NCBI RefSeq assembly: GCF_000379765.1
Contig: NZ_KB903498.1
Location: 128,778-192,777, forward strand
DNA: 64,000 nucleotides
From: Flexithrix dorotheae DSM 6795
Lineage (GTDB): Bacteria; Bacteroidota; Bacteroidia; Cytophagales; Flammeovirgaceae
Reading direction: 5' to 3'
A program made the translations under genes and the position numbers. The number at the start of each line of letters is the position of its first letter. Positions within the stretch are counted from its first letter, which is position 1. Positions 54,216-61,556 of the stretch are shown here, in pieces. The notes under the pieces were generated by a model that worked only from the letters and a program-made list of their open reading frames with translations, did no database searches and was not told the DNA's origin.

Positions 54216-55421
54216 TCAATCTAATTTTTCCAAACCAGTGATGTTACCACCAGAAGAAGTGAAAGATTTACTTGAAGTATTGGAGGACACATCAAACTCA
54301 TATACAGCATTTTCATCATTGGTTGCAATGGTGAAAAACAGATTTTTATCCTCCTGTTCATGAATAATCATTTTCCTACTGCCATAGGTTGTGGGGAGAC
54401 CAGGCACATCTCCTTTGCTTGACTTATCATTCAAGTCAACCTCTACATATTTGAATTGAGGCTGATTGGTAAGGTATTCCCAAAAGTCAGTTTCGTCCTG
54501 TACATTGGCGGTAAATGTTCGTCCACCAGAAGTGTGATAAATGCCATAGCAAATATTTCCTACAACAGATTCAAGATCAAAGAAATAGTCAGGATCAAAA
54601 TCAGTTTGTCCATTTTTTATGCGGAGTATACCACTTGGGCTTTTTCCTCCGGCCTGAGTAGTACCTAAAGCCTGTACAAAAATATCTCCGCTGGCATCCT
54701 GGATCATACCGGCATTAGGGGCCTGTCCTCCAAAAACCATCCCTGTACGACCATCTGCAATGACTTTTTCAACCTGATTGGTGTTTAAATCTATTACTGC
54801 TACAAATGCTGAGTCATTAACTGGGGCAAAGTTTTGCTCATAATGAACCCCCATGAATAATTTTCCATCCCTTTCCATCATATCCAGGTAATAAGTCCGG
54901 GTAGCCTCCGGGAATCTTTGTGTCACCGTGCTTAGGGAAACTTCATCCGTAATCCGCATCGTGGTCGGATCAAAAATAATCAGCTTCGATATTCCTCCGG
55001 CAACTGTTCCATAGGCTACATGCTCACTCTTAAAATAAAGCGTTGAGAAAGTATTGGCACCAGGCACTACAATTCTTTCTTCTTCCTGCGGAATAGAATC
55101 ACTTTGAACTGTATATTTCACCAAATTAGCCGGAGCTCCAAAAGGAGTGGCAAACAAGGCTCCATCAAATGAAAAGGTATTTGAACTTCCAGTTAGCTCC
55201 ACCGCATTATCATTCCCTATGGCAGAAAAGCCAAGGTCATTAACCCATTGAATATAGGTAGTGACATCCGGCCATGCACCACTTAAAGTTGAAACCACAT
55301 AGCCTGATTTTATGGTGGGTGTATCCTCAACCGGCTCAGGATTATCATCATCAGCGCAACCTGTAAATAAGCCTATGATAGCCAACATTATTACACTGGC
55401 AAAAAGTAGTGTTTTCTTCAT
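54216..55421 (-). CDS. DUF4374-like beta-propeller surface lipoprotein, XusB paralog
   Basis: Lipoprotein of 401 residues with lipidated Cys22 (IIGLFTGC) followed by the acidic run ADDDNPEPVEDTP, which is a surface-export signal in this phylum. The propeller-like body matches the DUF4374/XusB group and the paralog at 18436-19704: YVVSTLSGAWPDVTTYIQWV, ISKLIIFDPTTMRITDEVSL, and RKMIIHEQEDKNLFFTIATN. It follows the receptor gene by two bases. If it behaves like XusB it captures a metallophore at the cell surface; the operators in front of this operon suggest the metal is zinc rather than iron. Confidence 0.78.
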   Translation of the reverse strand: MKKTLLFASVIMLAIIGLFTGCADDDNPEPVEDTPTIKSGYVVSTLSGAWPDVTTYIQWVNDLGFSAIGNDNAVELTGSSNTFSFDGALFATPFGAPANLVKYTVQSDSIPQEEERIVVPGANTFSTLYFKSEHVAYGTVAGGISKLIIFDPTTMRITDEVSLSTVTQRFPEATRTYYLDMMERDGKLFMGVHYEQNFAPVNDSAFVAVIDLNTNQVEKVIADGRTGMVFGGQAPNAGMIQDASGDIFVQALGTTQAGGKSPSGILRIKNGQTDFDPDYFFDLESVVGNICYGIYHTSGGRTFTANVQDETDFWEYLTNQPQFKYVEVDLNDKSSKGDVPGLPTTYGSRKMIIHEQEDKNLFFTIATNDENAVYEFDVSSNTSSKSFTSSGGNITGLEKLD

Positions 55422-55423
55422 TT

Positions 55424-57778
55424 TTAGTTTGTTTTTAATTTGTTTTTGAGATATGTTCTTAATGTCATATAAAATGCCCTGCCAGGACGCTGTACGCTAA
55501 AATTGTCGTAGGCTTTTTGGTCAAACAGATTAGTCGATTCCAGCGATACTGAAAAACGATTGTCTGGGAGAGCGTAGGAAATACCAATATTTTGTATAAA
55601 CTGAGCAGGTATCGTGTTCTTAAGCTCCTCTAGGCCGTCCACAGACCAATACAGAAAAAAATCGTGTACGTAATTTGCAGACCACCAGGCTGAGAAATGG
55701 TTTTTCCCATTCATGAAATTTTTCTTTTGAAACCTGATTTCCCCATGGCCAAACAGGTATGGAATATTGGGCAGACGTGCATCATAATACCTGTCATCTA
55801 CAGAACCAGTCACATTTTGTGGAGAGCGGTTCCTGATATCCTGGTAGGTAGCATTAGCTTTTACTTTCAAAAAATCAAAGGGTTTGAATTGCAATTCTGC
55901 ATCTATACCCCTGATTACAGCCTGCAAAAGATTCTGATACTGCGCAAAAAATTGTGAAGTACGCAACCAGATAATATTATCTGTGTACCGAAAAAAACCA
56001 TTCAAATCAATATCCAGCTTACTGGAATGAAATAGTCCTCCCAAGTTCGCATTATGGCTTTGTTCAGGTTTCAGATTAGGGTTTGGCTTGATGAGGGTAA
56101 AGTCACCGAATAGCTCAATCTCATCTGGTAATCTGGTAGCGTATTCATAGGAAGCTTTAGCCAGAATTTTATCTGAAAAATTATAGCGAAATGACTGCGC
56201 ATATCCTATATTGGAAACGGATTGCTGGTGAGGTTGATACTCCAGGTTTTGAATGGTATATCCATCTGCAGCATAAGCAAAATGTTTCAGGGAGGTATAA
56301 CTGATCAAGTTTCCGATGGAATGCTCATAAGCAATTCCTATGGCATTTTTCACCAGTTTGGTTGGGTTTGTATAATAATCCTCACCGTAAAAATCAGCCG
56401 CAAAAGCATCCTGCCCAGTACGCCTGAACCAGGAGCTAAATACATTAAGGGTGATACGTCCGTTTTTCCAGGGATCATAGTGGATATTCAATCGACTTAC
56501 TGCATTTTTCGAGTTCAGTTCCAATAAATTTCTTGAAGCAGATATCTCTCCTCCATCTGTTCTTCTGCGGTAAATTTCCCCATCCCAGGTATAAGCATTG
56601 AGGGTAGTATCGGTAAAGTTTCCTGTTGTCCGATTCATCCCAATATACCATTGTAAGCTGGTTTTGGGCAAAATTTGTTCTTTTTCATAATCTATGCTGC
56701 TCCCCCATGTGGATTCATTGTAAGTAACCTTTCCATAGGGTTGGGCCATAATGGCATTGTGCTGAATTTCATCATCCAGCCCAGAATAACGGACGCTAAT
56801 GATTAACCGATCAGCATAAGTTTTATCTATTACCCCTGCATAATAATTTAATAAATAATTCGAGTAGCGATCATGAAACCGCCTCACTCTTGCAGGTTCA
56901 GGGTTCCCAAAAGCATTAGGGATTTCCACATCCACTGGATAATTGTTATCGGAATAATTATAGAAGGAATTGATTCCGGAAATAAAGTTATTTTTTGGAT
57001 TTACAAACTGGCTATTGAGATTTGCTTTGTGGGTGTTAAATGAACCAACAGAATAAGAGGCATCCAGGTAGCTGGTATACTCATTTCTGGAAACAATATT
57101 GATGGCCCCGCCAAGTGCATCTGCTCCCAAATGTACAGGTACTACTCCCTTATAAACTTCAATTTGCTCCATCAAATTGACTGGAAGTACATTGAGACCC
57201 AATCCTGAGCCAAAATAATTCAGAGGTATTCCGTCCAGAAAAAACTTCACCTGTTTTCCAGACATGCCATTGATGTTGATTTCTGCCTCACTCCCAAATC
57301 CACCTGTCTGGCGCACATTAACCCCAGGAATTTGCTTGATCAATTCACTGGTATTATTGTTTTGCATGTAAAAATCCTTTGTCTCCAGCACTGCAACACT
57401 CGCCACACTTTCCCTCAATTCCTGCGCTTCTGATTTTCCAGTCACAATTACATCTTTTAACTGAGTCACACTCTCCTTTAGGGTAAGATTTAGAGTCAGG
57501 TCTTTTCCTTTCAATAAATGAAAATTTCGCTGGGCAGCCTGTAGTCCCATAAAGGAGGCCGTGAGGGTGTAGTCCCCTGGATTTAGGTTTTTAAAAGCAA
57601 ACTTCCCGGCATTATCCGATACAGCAGCTTGTTGATTACTCAGTTGTACATATGCACCAGGAATTCCCACTCCATCCTCACCGGAGATAGTTCCTGAAAC
57701 GCTGGCGTTTTGCCCATAGCAGAAGCTACAGGTAAGGATTAGTAAGGTTAGGATGGTATTTAAAAAAATCATTATCAT
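55424..57778 (-). CDS. TonB-dependent metallophore receptor, XusA paralog
   Basis: Outer-membrane receptor of 784 residues. Signal peptide to about residue 22 (CSFCYGQ), regulatory-like domain (about 25-105: VSGTISGEDGVGIPGAYVQL), plug with PGVNVRQTGGFGSEAEININ and QIEVYKGVVPVHLGADALGG, then barrel. It is a clear paralog of the receptor at 16045-18414: both share IEVYKGVVP...GALDGA-type plug ends, the SVGSFNTH / SYGSFNTH strand and the ending YDNFS-V/L-Q-R/K-PGR. ATG at 57778 is used; another at 57772 would be nearer the usual lipoprotein-free signal start. Two zinc-type palindromes overlap its promoter. It heads a nine-gene operon and probably imports a zinc-loaded metallophore or zinc complex. 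Confidence 0.88.
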   Translation of the reverse strand: MIMIFLNTILTLLILTCSFCYGQNASVSGTISGEDGVGIPGAYVQLSNQQAAVSDNAGKFAFKNLNPGDYTLTASFMGLQAAQRNFHLLKGKDLTLNLTLKESVTQLKDVIVTGKSEAQELRESVASVAVLETKDFYMQNNNTSELIKQIPGVNVRQTGGFGSEAEININGMSGKQVKFFLDGIPLNYFGSGLGLNVLPVNLMEQIEVYKGVVPVHLGADALGGAINIVSRNEYTSYLDASYSVGSFNTHKANLNSQFVNPKNNFISGINSFYNYSDNNYPVDVEIPNAFGNPEPARVRRFHDRYSNYLLNYYAGVIDKTYADRLIISVRYSGLDDEIQHNAIMAQPYGKVTYNESTWGSSIDYEKEQILPKTSLQWYIGMNRTTGNFTDTTLNAYTWDGEIYRRRTDGGEISASRNLLELNSKNAVSRLNIHYDPWKNGRITLNVFSSWFRRTGQDAFAADFYGEDYYTNPTKLVKNAIGIAYEHSIGNLISYTSLKHFAYAADGYTIQNLEYQPHQQSVSNIGYAQSFRYNFSDKILAKASYEYATRLPDEIELFGDFTLIKPNPNLKPEQSHNANLGGLFHSSKLDIDLNGFFRYTDNIIWLRTSQFFAQYQNLLQAVIRGIDAELQFKPFDFLKVKANATYQDIRNRSPQNVTGSVDDRYYDARLPNIPYLFGHGEIRFQKKNFMNGKNHFSAWWSANYVHDFFLYWSVDGLEELKNTIPAQFIQNIGISYALPDNRFSVSLESTNLFDQKAYDNFSVQRPGRAFYMTLRTYLKNKLKTN

Positions 57779-57784
57779 TTTTAG

Positions 57785-57799
57785 TGCAACAGTGTTGCA
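57785..57799. promoter_or_regulatory. Zur-type operator 1
   Basis: TGCAACAGTGTTGCA, a perfect 7-base-arm palindrome, lies 7 bases before the receptor start codon and overlaps the end of the -7 element at 57798-57805. The repeated core TGCAA-N5-TTGCA is shared with 57821-57835 and 61272-61286. Zur is inferred from the gene content, not from a known consensus for this organism. Confidence 0.7.
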
Positions 57800-57825
57800 A
57801 ATATAGGATTTAATTTCAATTGCAA
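57798..57825 (-). promoter_or_regulatory. Promoter of the nine-gene metal operon
   Basis: On the minus strand TATATTTG (57805-57798) is an exact Bacteroidota -7 element, with TTG at 57825-57823 and a 17-base spacer. The start point would fall near 57790, giving a very short leader. Both ends of the promoter are covered by zinc-type palindromes. Confidence 0.6.
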
Positions 57826-57835
57826 CACTGTTGCA
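57821..57835. promoter_or_regulatory. Zur-type operator 2
   Basis: TGCAACACTGTTGCA, palindromic except for its central bases, overlaps the -33 region of the same promoter. Its centre is 36 bases from that of operator 1, between three and four helix turns. Confidence 0.7.
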
Positions 57836-57938
57836 TTTTAAATTTTATTTTTTTTAGAAATTTTAAGGACACAGAAAGTAACAATTGCAGGCAAAGAACC
57901 CTTCCGGGTAAATTATCAGAGTGGCTTTTCCCAATTCA

Positions 57939-60140
57939 TTAAAACTGTTTTACAAGACTAATTTTTGAAATAAATTGTTGTTCTCGGAATGGATCGAGTT
58001 CATTGCTCAACTGAGAATCATTAAATACTACATAGAGGAAAGACAAAGGAAGATATTCCCAGCTGGCCCGAATATTCCACCTGCCCTGCTGATCGAAACT
58101 GTTATACTGGTAAAAAGTGGAAAGTTGTATACGAGGGTTTAGGGCAAACCTGGTTCCTATAGAGTAGAGATCTGTGGATAAATCCTCCTCTATTCCTACT
58201 TTTTGCAGGTCGTTATGTTCATAATCCAGGGTAATGGCAATGTGGGGAATGGGAACAAAACGTCCTGAAAACTCGAAAGTATTTCTTTTCCCATTATAAA
58301 ACTTTCCAAAATTAAACCGCACATCAGCGGACCATTTCTTCGATAAATCAGTATTGTAGCGAATTAAATAACGGGTATAATAATAATTCCCCTCCTCAAT
58401 TTGTATTCCCAAAGGAGCAAAATCAAAGTTTATATTTTGCCATGTGGGGGTAAACGAAAGTTCCAAAAAACTATCGTCCTTAAACCAGGTATAAACCGGA
58501 AATATGTAAAGACTGGCCTGCTGAAAAGTTTGGGGAGAAGCGGCATCCTGCTGAAAATTGACGAAAACACCAGGATCCCATCGTCTAATCCAGTCCACTT
58601 TTTTGGGACGCCAGATATAGTATCCTCCAGGGTTATGGCGAATTACATTAGTTTGCCTCACAAAACCCATGGCCGGATTGTAGTTGGCATCGGTAAATTC
58701 GGTTACCCAACCGTAGTAAATCTGATTGCTGGTATTGCCTGCAAAAATCCTCCCTGCATAACCCGTTTCACCTGTTCCTTCATCTATAGAGGTAGTCAAA
58801 AGGTATTGAATATCCAACTGGCTTTTTGGGCGAATCTGTCCATCCAGCGTAATAGTAGTGTTATTGTTCGACATCAGATCCATTCTTGAAGAAGCCTCAT
58901 CAAAACGATGTGTAACCATTATGCCCACATTGTTTTCTTTGCCATAATTTCTCAGATACCTGGCCACTGCAAAGTTTGAAGCTGCGGAATTATCTGTTTC
59001 CCTTTGTCTCACAAAAAGCCCGGCTATTGCCTGTTTATCATTTCGCTGGGTAAATCTGGTACCCACATCAATAGGTGCAGGAGCCGCATTAAAGCTCCCC
59101 TCCAATCCGATTCTTCTGCTAAAAAAAGGGCGAATGGATTGCTGTTTACCACCCGCCCATACCCCCGAGTTTTCTAAAAAAAACTGCCGTTGTTCAGGGA
59201 AAAATATGTTAAACCTTTCCAGGTTATTTACGGCCCTGTCCAGGTCAGCCTGGGCAAAGTCTGTATTAAAAGTCAAATCCAGAATTGAGTATGGGTTAAT
59301 CGCCCACTTCACATCGCCTCCCAATTTTAAGTTTCCTTCTCCTGTAGTATTATCAGCATTTTCCATATAATCATACTGATAAAGGGTGTATGGCTCTATT
59401 CGAATGTTGGCAGATGGAGCCGGGACCTCTATACCCTTAAGTTTAGCCGCATAAGTCATACGATAAGGGGTAAATGACTGGGGAATTGCGGGAAAAGTAG
59501 ATACTTCTATATCCCTTCTGGCGTACCTCACAAGGGTTACCCCCCACTCCACCGGATGATCTCCTTCTGGTTTATCATACCTCAGTGTTTTGAATGGAAT
59601 GGCAAACTCAGCCGTGTAACCCTCTTCCGTTCGCTGGGTTCTTACCCTCCACAGCGTGTTCCAGCCATTGTCATAACTATTCCCATTGAAATTCTGGAAA
59701 TCGCGCTGGGTAGCATAAGGAGTGGTTTGAAATGCCTGAGCATATTGTTTAAGGTTTTGAGGATCAAGTGCAATTCCAAAAAGGTCATTTTCCCCCCATT
59801 CAAAATCTCTTCTCAAGTCCTGCATCCGAATACCTCTCTTCCCTACAGAATCAATACAAAATGCGCCTACATACAGATATTTATCATCAAAGAGGAACTT
59901 CACTTTTGTTTTATAGCGAATAGCTCCTCCCTGACGGGGTTCTGTACGAAAAAAATCAGAAACAACTGGTGCTTTTTCCCATTGCGCTTCATTGAGTTTT
60001 CCATCTACCGAAATTTTCTTATCTGTTTTAATTGCTTTAATCTCTACCGGTACCTCAGAAGGGGGAAAATTTTGATCATCCTGAGCCAACAACCGGATAG
60101 CAAGCGTCATTCCCAAAGTAAAAATTATCAGAAGTTTCAT
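57939..60140 (-). CDS. DUF5916 outer membrane protein with CBM9-like domain
   Basis: Outer-membrane protein of 733 residues using the ATG at 60140 (MKLLIIFTLGMTLAIRLLAQ, a normal signal peptide); longer frames begin inside the neighbouring gene. The N-terminal domain (about 35-210) is CBM9-like: KKISVDGKLNEAQWEKAPVV, FLFDDKYLYVGAFCIDS and FEWGENDLFGIALDP. The remainder is the DUF5916 beta-barrel, including YSILDLTFNTDFAQADLDRA, FFPEQRQFFLENSGV, and a C-terminal Phe (KISLVKQF). The function of DUF5916 is unknown. The gene follows the His-rich lipoprotein by 43 bases and ends 160 bases before the metal-operon start, so it belongs to the first of two transcripts with zinc-type operators. Confidence 0.85.
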   Translation of the reverse strand: MKLLIIFTLGMTLAIRLLAQDDQNFPPSEVPVEIKAIKTDKKISVDGKLNEAQWEKAPVVSDFFRTEPRQGGAIRYKTKVKFLFDDKYLYVGAFCIDSVGKRGIRMQDLRRDFEWGENDLFGIALDPQNLKQYAQAFQTTPYATQRDFQNFNGNSYDNGWNTLWRVRTQRTEEGYTAEFAIPFKTLRYDKPEGDHPVEWGVTLVRYARRDIEVSTFPAIPQSFTPYRMTYAAKLKGIEVPAPSANIRIEPYTLYQYDYMENADNTTGEGNLKLGGDVKWAINPYSILDLTFNTDFAQADLDRAVNNLERFNIFFPEQRQFFLENSGVWAGGKQQSIRPFFSRRIGLEGSFNAAPAPIDVGTRFTQRNDKQAIAGLFVRQRETDNSAASNFAVARYLRNYGKENNVGIMVTHRFDEASSRMDLMSNNNTTITLDGQIRPKSQLDIQYLLTTSIDEGTGETGYAGRIFAGNTSNQIYYGWVTEFTDANYNPAMGFVRQTNVIRHNPGGYYIWRPKKVDWIRRWDPGVFVNFQQDAASPQTFQQASLYIFPVYTWFKDDSFLELSFTPTWQNINFDFAPLGIQIEEGNYYYTRYLIRYNTDLSKKWSADVRFNFGKFYNGKRNTFEFSGRFVPIPHIAITLDYEHNDLQKVGIEEDLSTDLYSIGTRFALNPRIQLSTFYQYNSFDQQGRWNIRASWEYLPLSFLYVVFNDSQLSNELDPFREQQFISKISLVKQF

Positions 60141-60183
60141 CACAACCTGAAGTTTAATTTTCGCTTGAATGGATTGATTTAAT

Positions 60184-60681
60184 TCACTCTTCCTTAAAAT
60201 CAATGATTATTTGCGCAGCCCGAACATTGAGTTTTTCAATTTCAACCAACATAAATTGTTGGATCTCAAGAACCATTTGTGGAGTAAGTTCGGGATTGGG
60301 TTCATGGTGATGGTCATGTCCTTCATGGTCGTGATGATCGTGCTCATTCCCCGGAACTTCCACAATATTGGCCTTCCAGGTTGAAAAATCCTCCTCCAAT
60401 ACCTTTACTGAATCCAGAAATGCTGATTGGAGTGAGGGATCCACGCTTTCTGAAAATTGCTGTATTTTTTGCATTTTCTGCTCCATTTCCCCTCCTTTTT
60501 TCATGGCTTTATTATGGATTTCTATACCTTGGATATTCAATTGTTCATCCTGAGAGGAGGAGCACCCCATCATAAATAAAGCAATGATCATCCAAATGAT
60601 TAAAGAGGATACTTCCTGGCTTTGGACTTTGTGGATAAAAAAAGTTTGTTGGGTTAACTTATTCATTGAATAATTCATCAT
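60184..60681 (-). CDS. His-rich lipoprotein, probably zinc-binding
   Basis: Protein of 165 residues with a late lipobox (SLIIWMIIALFMMGC, Cys40) after an unusually long N-terminal extension. The mature part is mostly helical (about 60-110) and carries a His/Asp/Glu run NEHDHHDHEGHDHHHEPNP at about 110-130, with seven or more His, a strong transition-metal chelating segment. No family is recognised. It lies upstream of the DUF5916 gene and downstream of the small Cys/His-rich gene, all minus strand, so a periplasmic or surface zinc store is likely. The true start could be one of several Met codons in the extension. Confidence 0.75.
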   Translation of the reverse strand: MMNYSMNKLTQQTFFIHKVQSQEVSSLIIWMIIALFMMGCSSSQDEQLNIQGIEIHNKAMKKGGEMEQKMQKIQQFSESVDPSLQSAFLDSVKVLEEDFSTWKANIVEVPGNEHDHHDHEGHDHHHEPNPELTPQMVLEIQQFMLVEIEKLNVRAAQIIIDFKEE

Positions 60682-60914
60682 GTTATGAAAAGTTTAATCG
60701 TATCTGGCATTTAATTAAATTTTCTCCGGGACAGGAGTTTTATTTCCCATGCTTTATGGGTTTATTTTTTTCTACTTGTCGGTTGAAAAAACAGCAAGAT
60801 TGCAGGACAGGGCAAGCAGGAAATATTTCCCTTTGTGCCGGTAGTCCATTATTTTCAGTTTCATGGAGGATTCAATGGGTTTTCATCCATTGACCTTTAT
60901 GAAGCTAATGTGTC

Positions 60915-61241
60915 CTAAATGAATAAGTAGGGAGGCGCCCGTAAAAATGGAAGGGGTTGGATGATCAGGGAAAGAACAAAGTAAGATTCTTTCTCCATGG
61001 TGATATAGCTGGTAAATTCTCCTGATAATGAGAGGTTAGAATGGTAAAGTGCCTGGTTAAAAAAAAGGTTGCAAAGTTCACAGGACGACCCTTCATCATC
61101 CTGAATTACCAAATGCTGGGAATGACAGGAACTATTCAGGTGGTGATCCTTGTGAGCAGAAGCATGGGTATAAAAAAATACAGGTAATATACCTAAGTAT
61201 AAAGTGAGAAAAGCACTCAGTATTTTTACCTTTTTTGTCAT
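60915..61241 (-). CDS. Small exported Cys/His-rich protein (DUF2946-like)
   Basis: A 108-residue protein starting at 61241; the longer frame to 61334 is excluded because it would run through the promoter and operator. Signal segment to about residue 29 (LGILPVFFYTHASA). The mature protein has His30, His33, His34, Cys39, His40 and His43 (HKDHHLNSSCHSQHL) and a Cys54-x2-Cys57 pair (SSCELC), then ends in a hydrophobic stretch with LPFLRAPPYLF. The overall plan, a Cys pair and a C-terminal RxPP, is like DUF2946 proteins, which occur in metal-related loci. Likely a metal-binding protein on the outside of the inner membrane. A zinc-type operator covers its promoter. Confidence 0.75.
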   Translation of the reverse strand: MTKKVKILSAFLTLYLGILPVFFYTHASAHKDHHLNSSCHSQHLVIQDDEGSSCELCNLFFNQALYHSNLSLSGEFTSYITMEKESYFVLSLIIQPLPFLRAPPYLFI

Positions 61242-61246
61242 AAAAA

Positions 61247-61276
61247 CAAAATTATGGAAAAAAATCACAAATGCAA
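61247..61276 (-). promoter_or_regulatory. Promoter of the Cys/His-rich gene and following genes
   Basis: On the minus strand TTG (61276-61274), exactly 19 bases, then TAATTTTG (61254-61247): an ideal Bacteroidota TTTG/TAnnTTTG promoter. The -33 TTG is part of the zinc-type palindrome at 61262-61296. The start codon at 61241 follows only 5 bases after the -7 element, implying a leaderless or near-leaderless mRNA. Confidence 0.65.
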
Positions 61277-61296
61277 CATTATTGCATTTGTGATTT
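61262..61296. promoter_or_regulatory. Zur-type operator 3, long perfect palindrome
   Basis: Arms AAATCACAAATGCAA (61262-61276) and TTGCATTTGTGATTT (61282-61296) are perfectly complementary around CATTA. The core TGCAA-N5-TTGCA is the same as in the two operators at 57785-57835. It overlaps the -33 element of the minus-strand promoter. Confidence 0.75.
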
Positions 61297-61509
61297 AAAA
61301 TATCGCTTCCCCAGGATAACTCGGAATTTTCCATTCAGGGTTTTCCTAATGCAGTTTTCCCGGATTAAAAAACTTCTCTTTTATAGAATAGCAGCTTGGA
61401 AAAATACCGATTTCCATTTGATTAATCGCTTCACAACTTTCCTTTATCACTACCATTAGCCATAGTTTTTTAGCCATTATTAGCGATTGCTTTTCTTCTT
61501 TTTTAAAGT

Positions 61510-61543
61510 GAATTTTGCACCAATTTAGAATTGGTCTAATTAA
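61510..61543 (+). promoter_or_regulatory. Promoter and Fur-type box of the siderophore receptor
   Basis: GAATTTTG (61510-61517) matches TAnnTTTG at 7 of 8 positions with a TTG 20 bases upstream. Directly after it, TTTAGAATTGGTCTAA (61524-61539), inside a wider symmetric stretch 61521-61543, has perfect TTAGA-N5-TCTAA arms and resembles the boxes at 14754-14836. The receptor start codon is 13 bases further on. Confidence 0.5.
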
Positions 61544-61556
61544 AATGTAAAATAAA

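Noticed and set aside
59556-60182. Plus-strand 208-codon frame
   Set aside because: Antisense to the DUF5916 gene; low-complexity hydrophobic translation with no domain.
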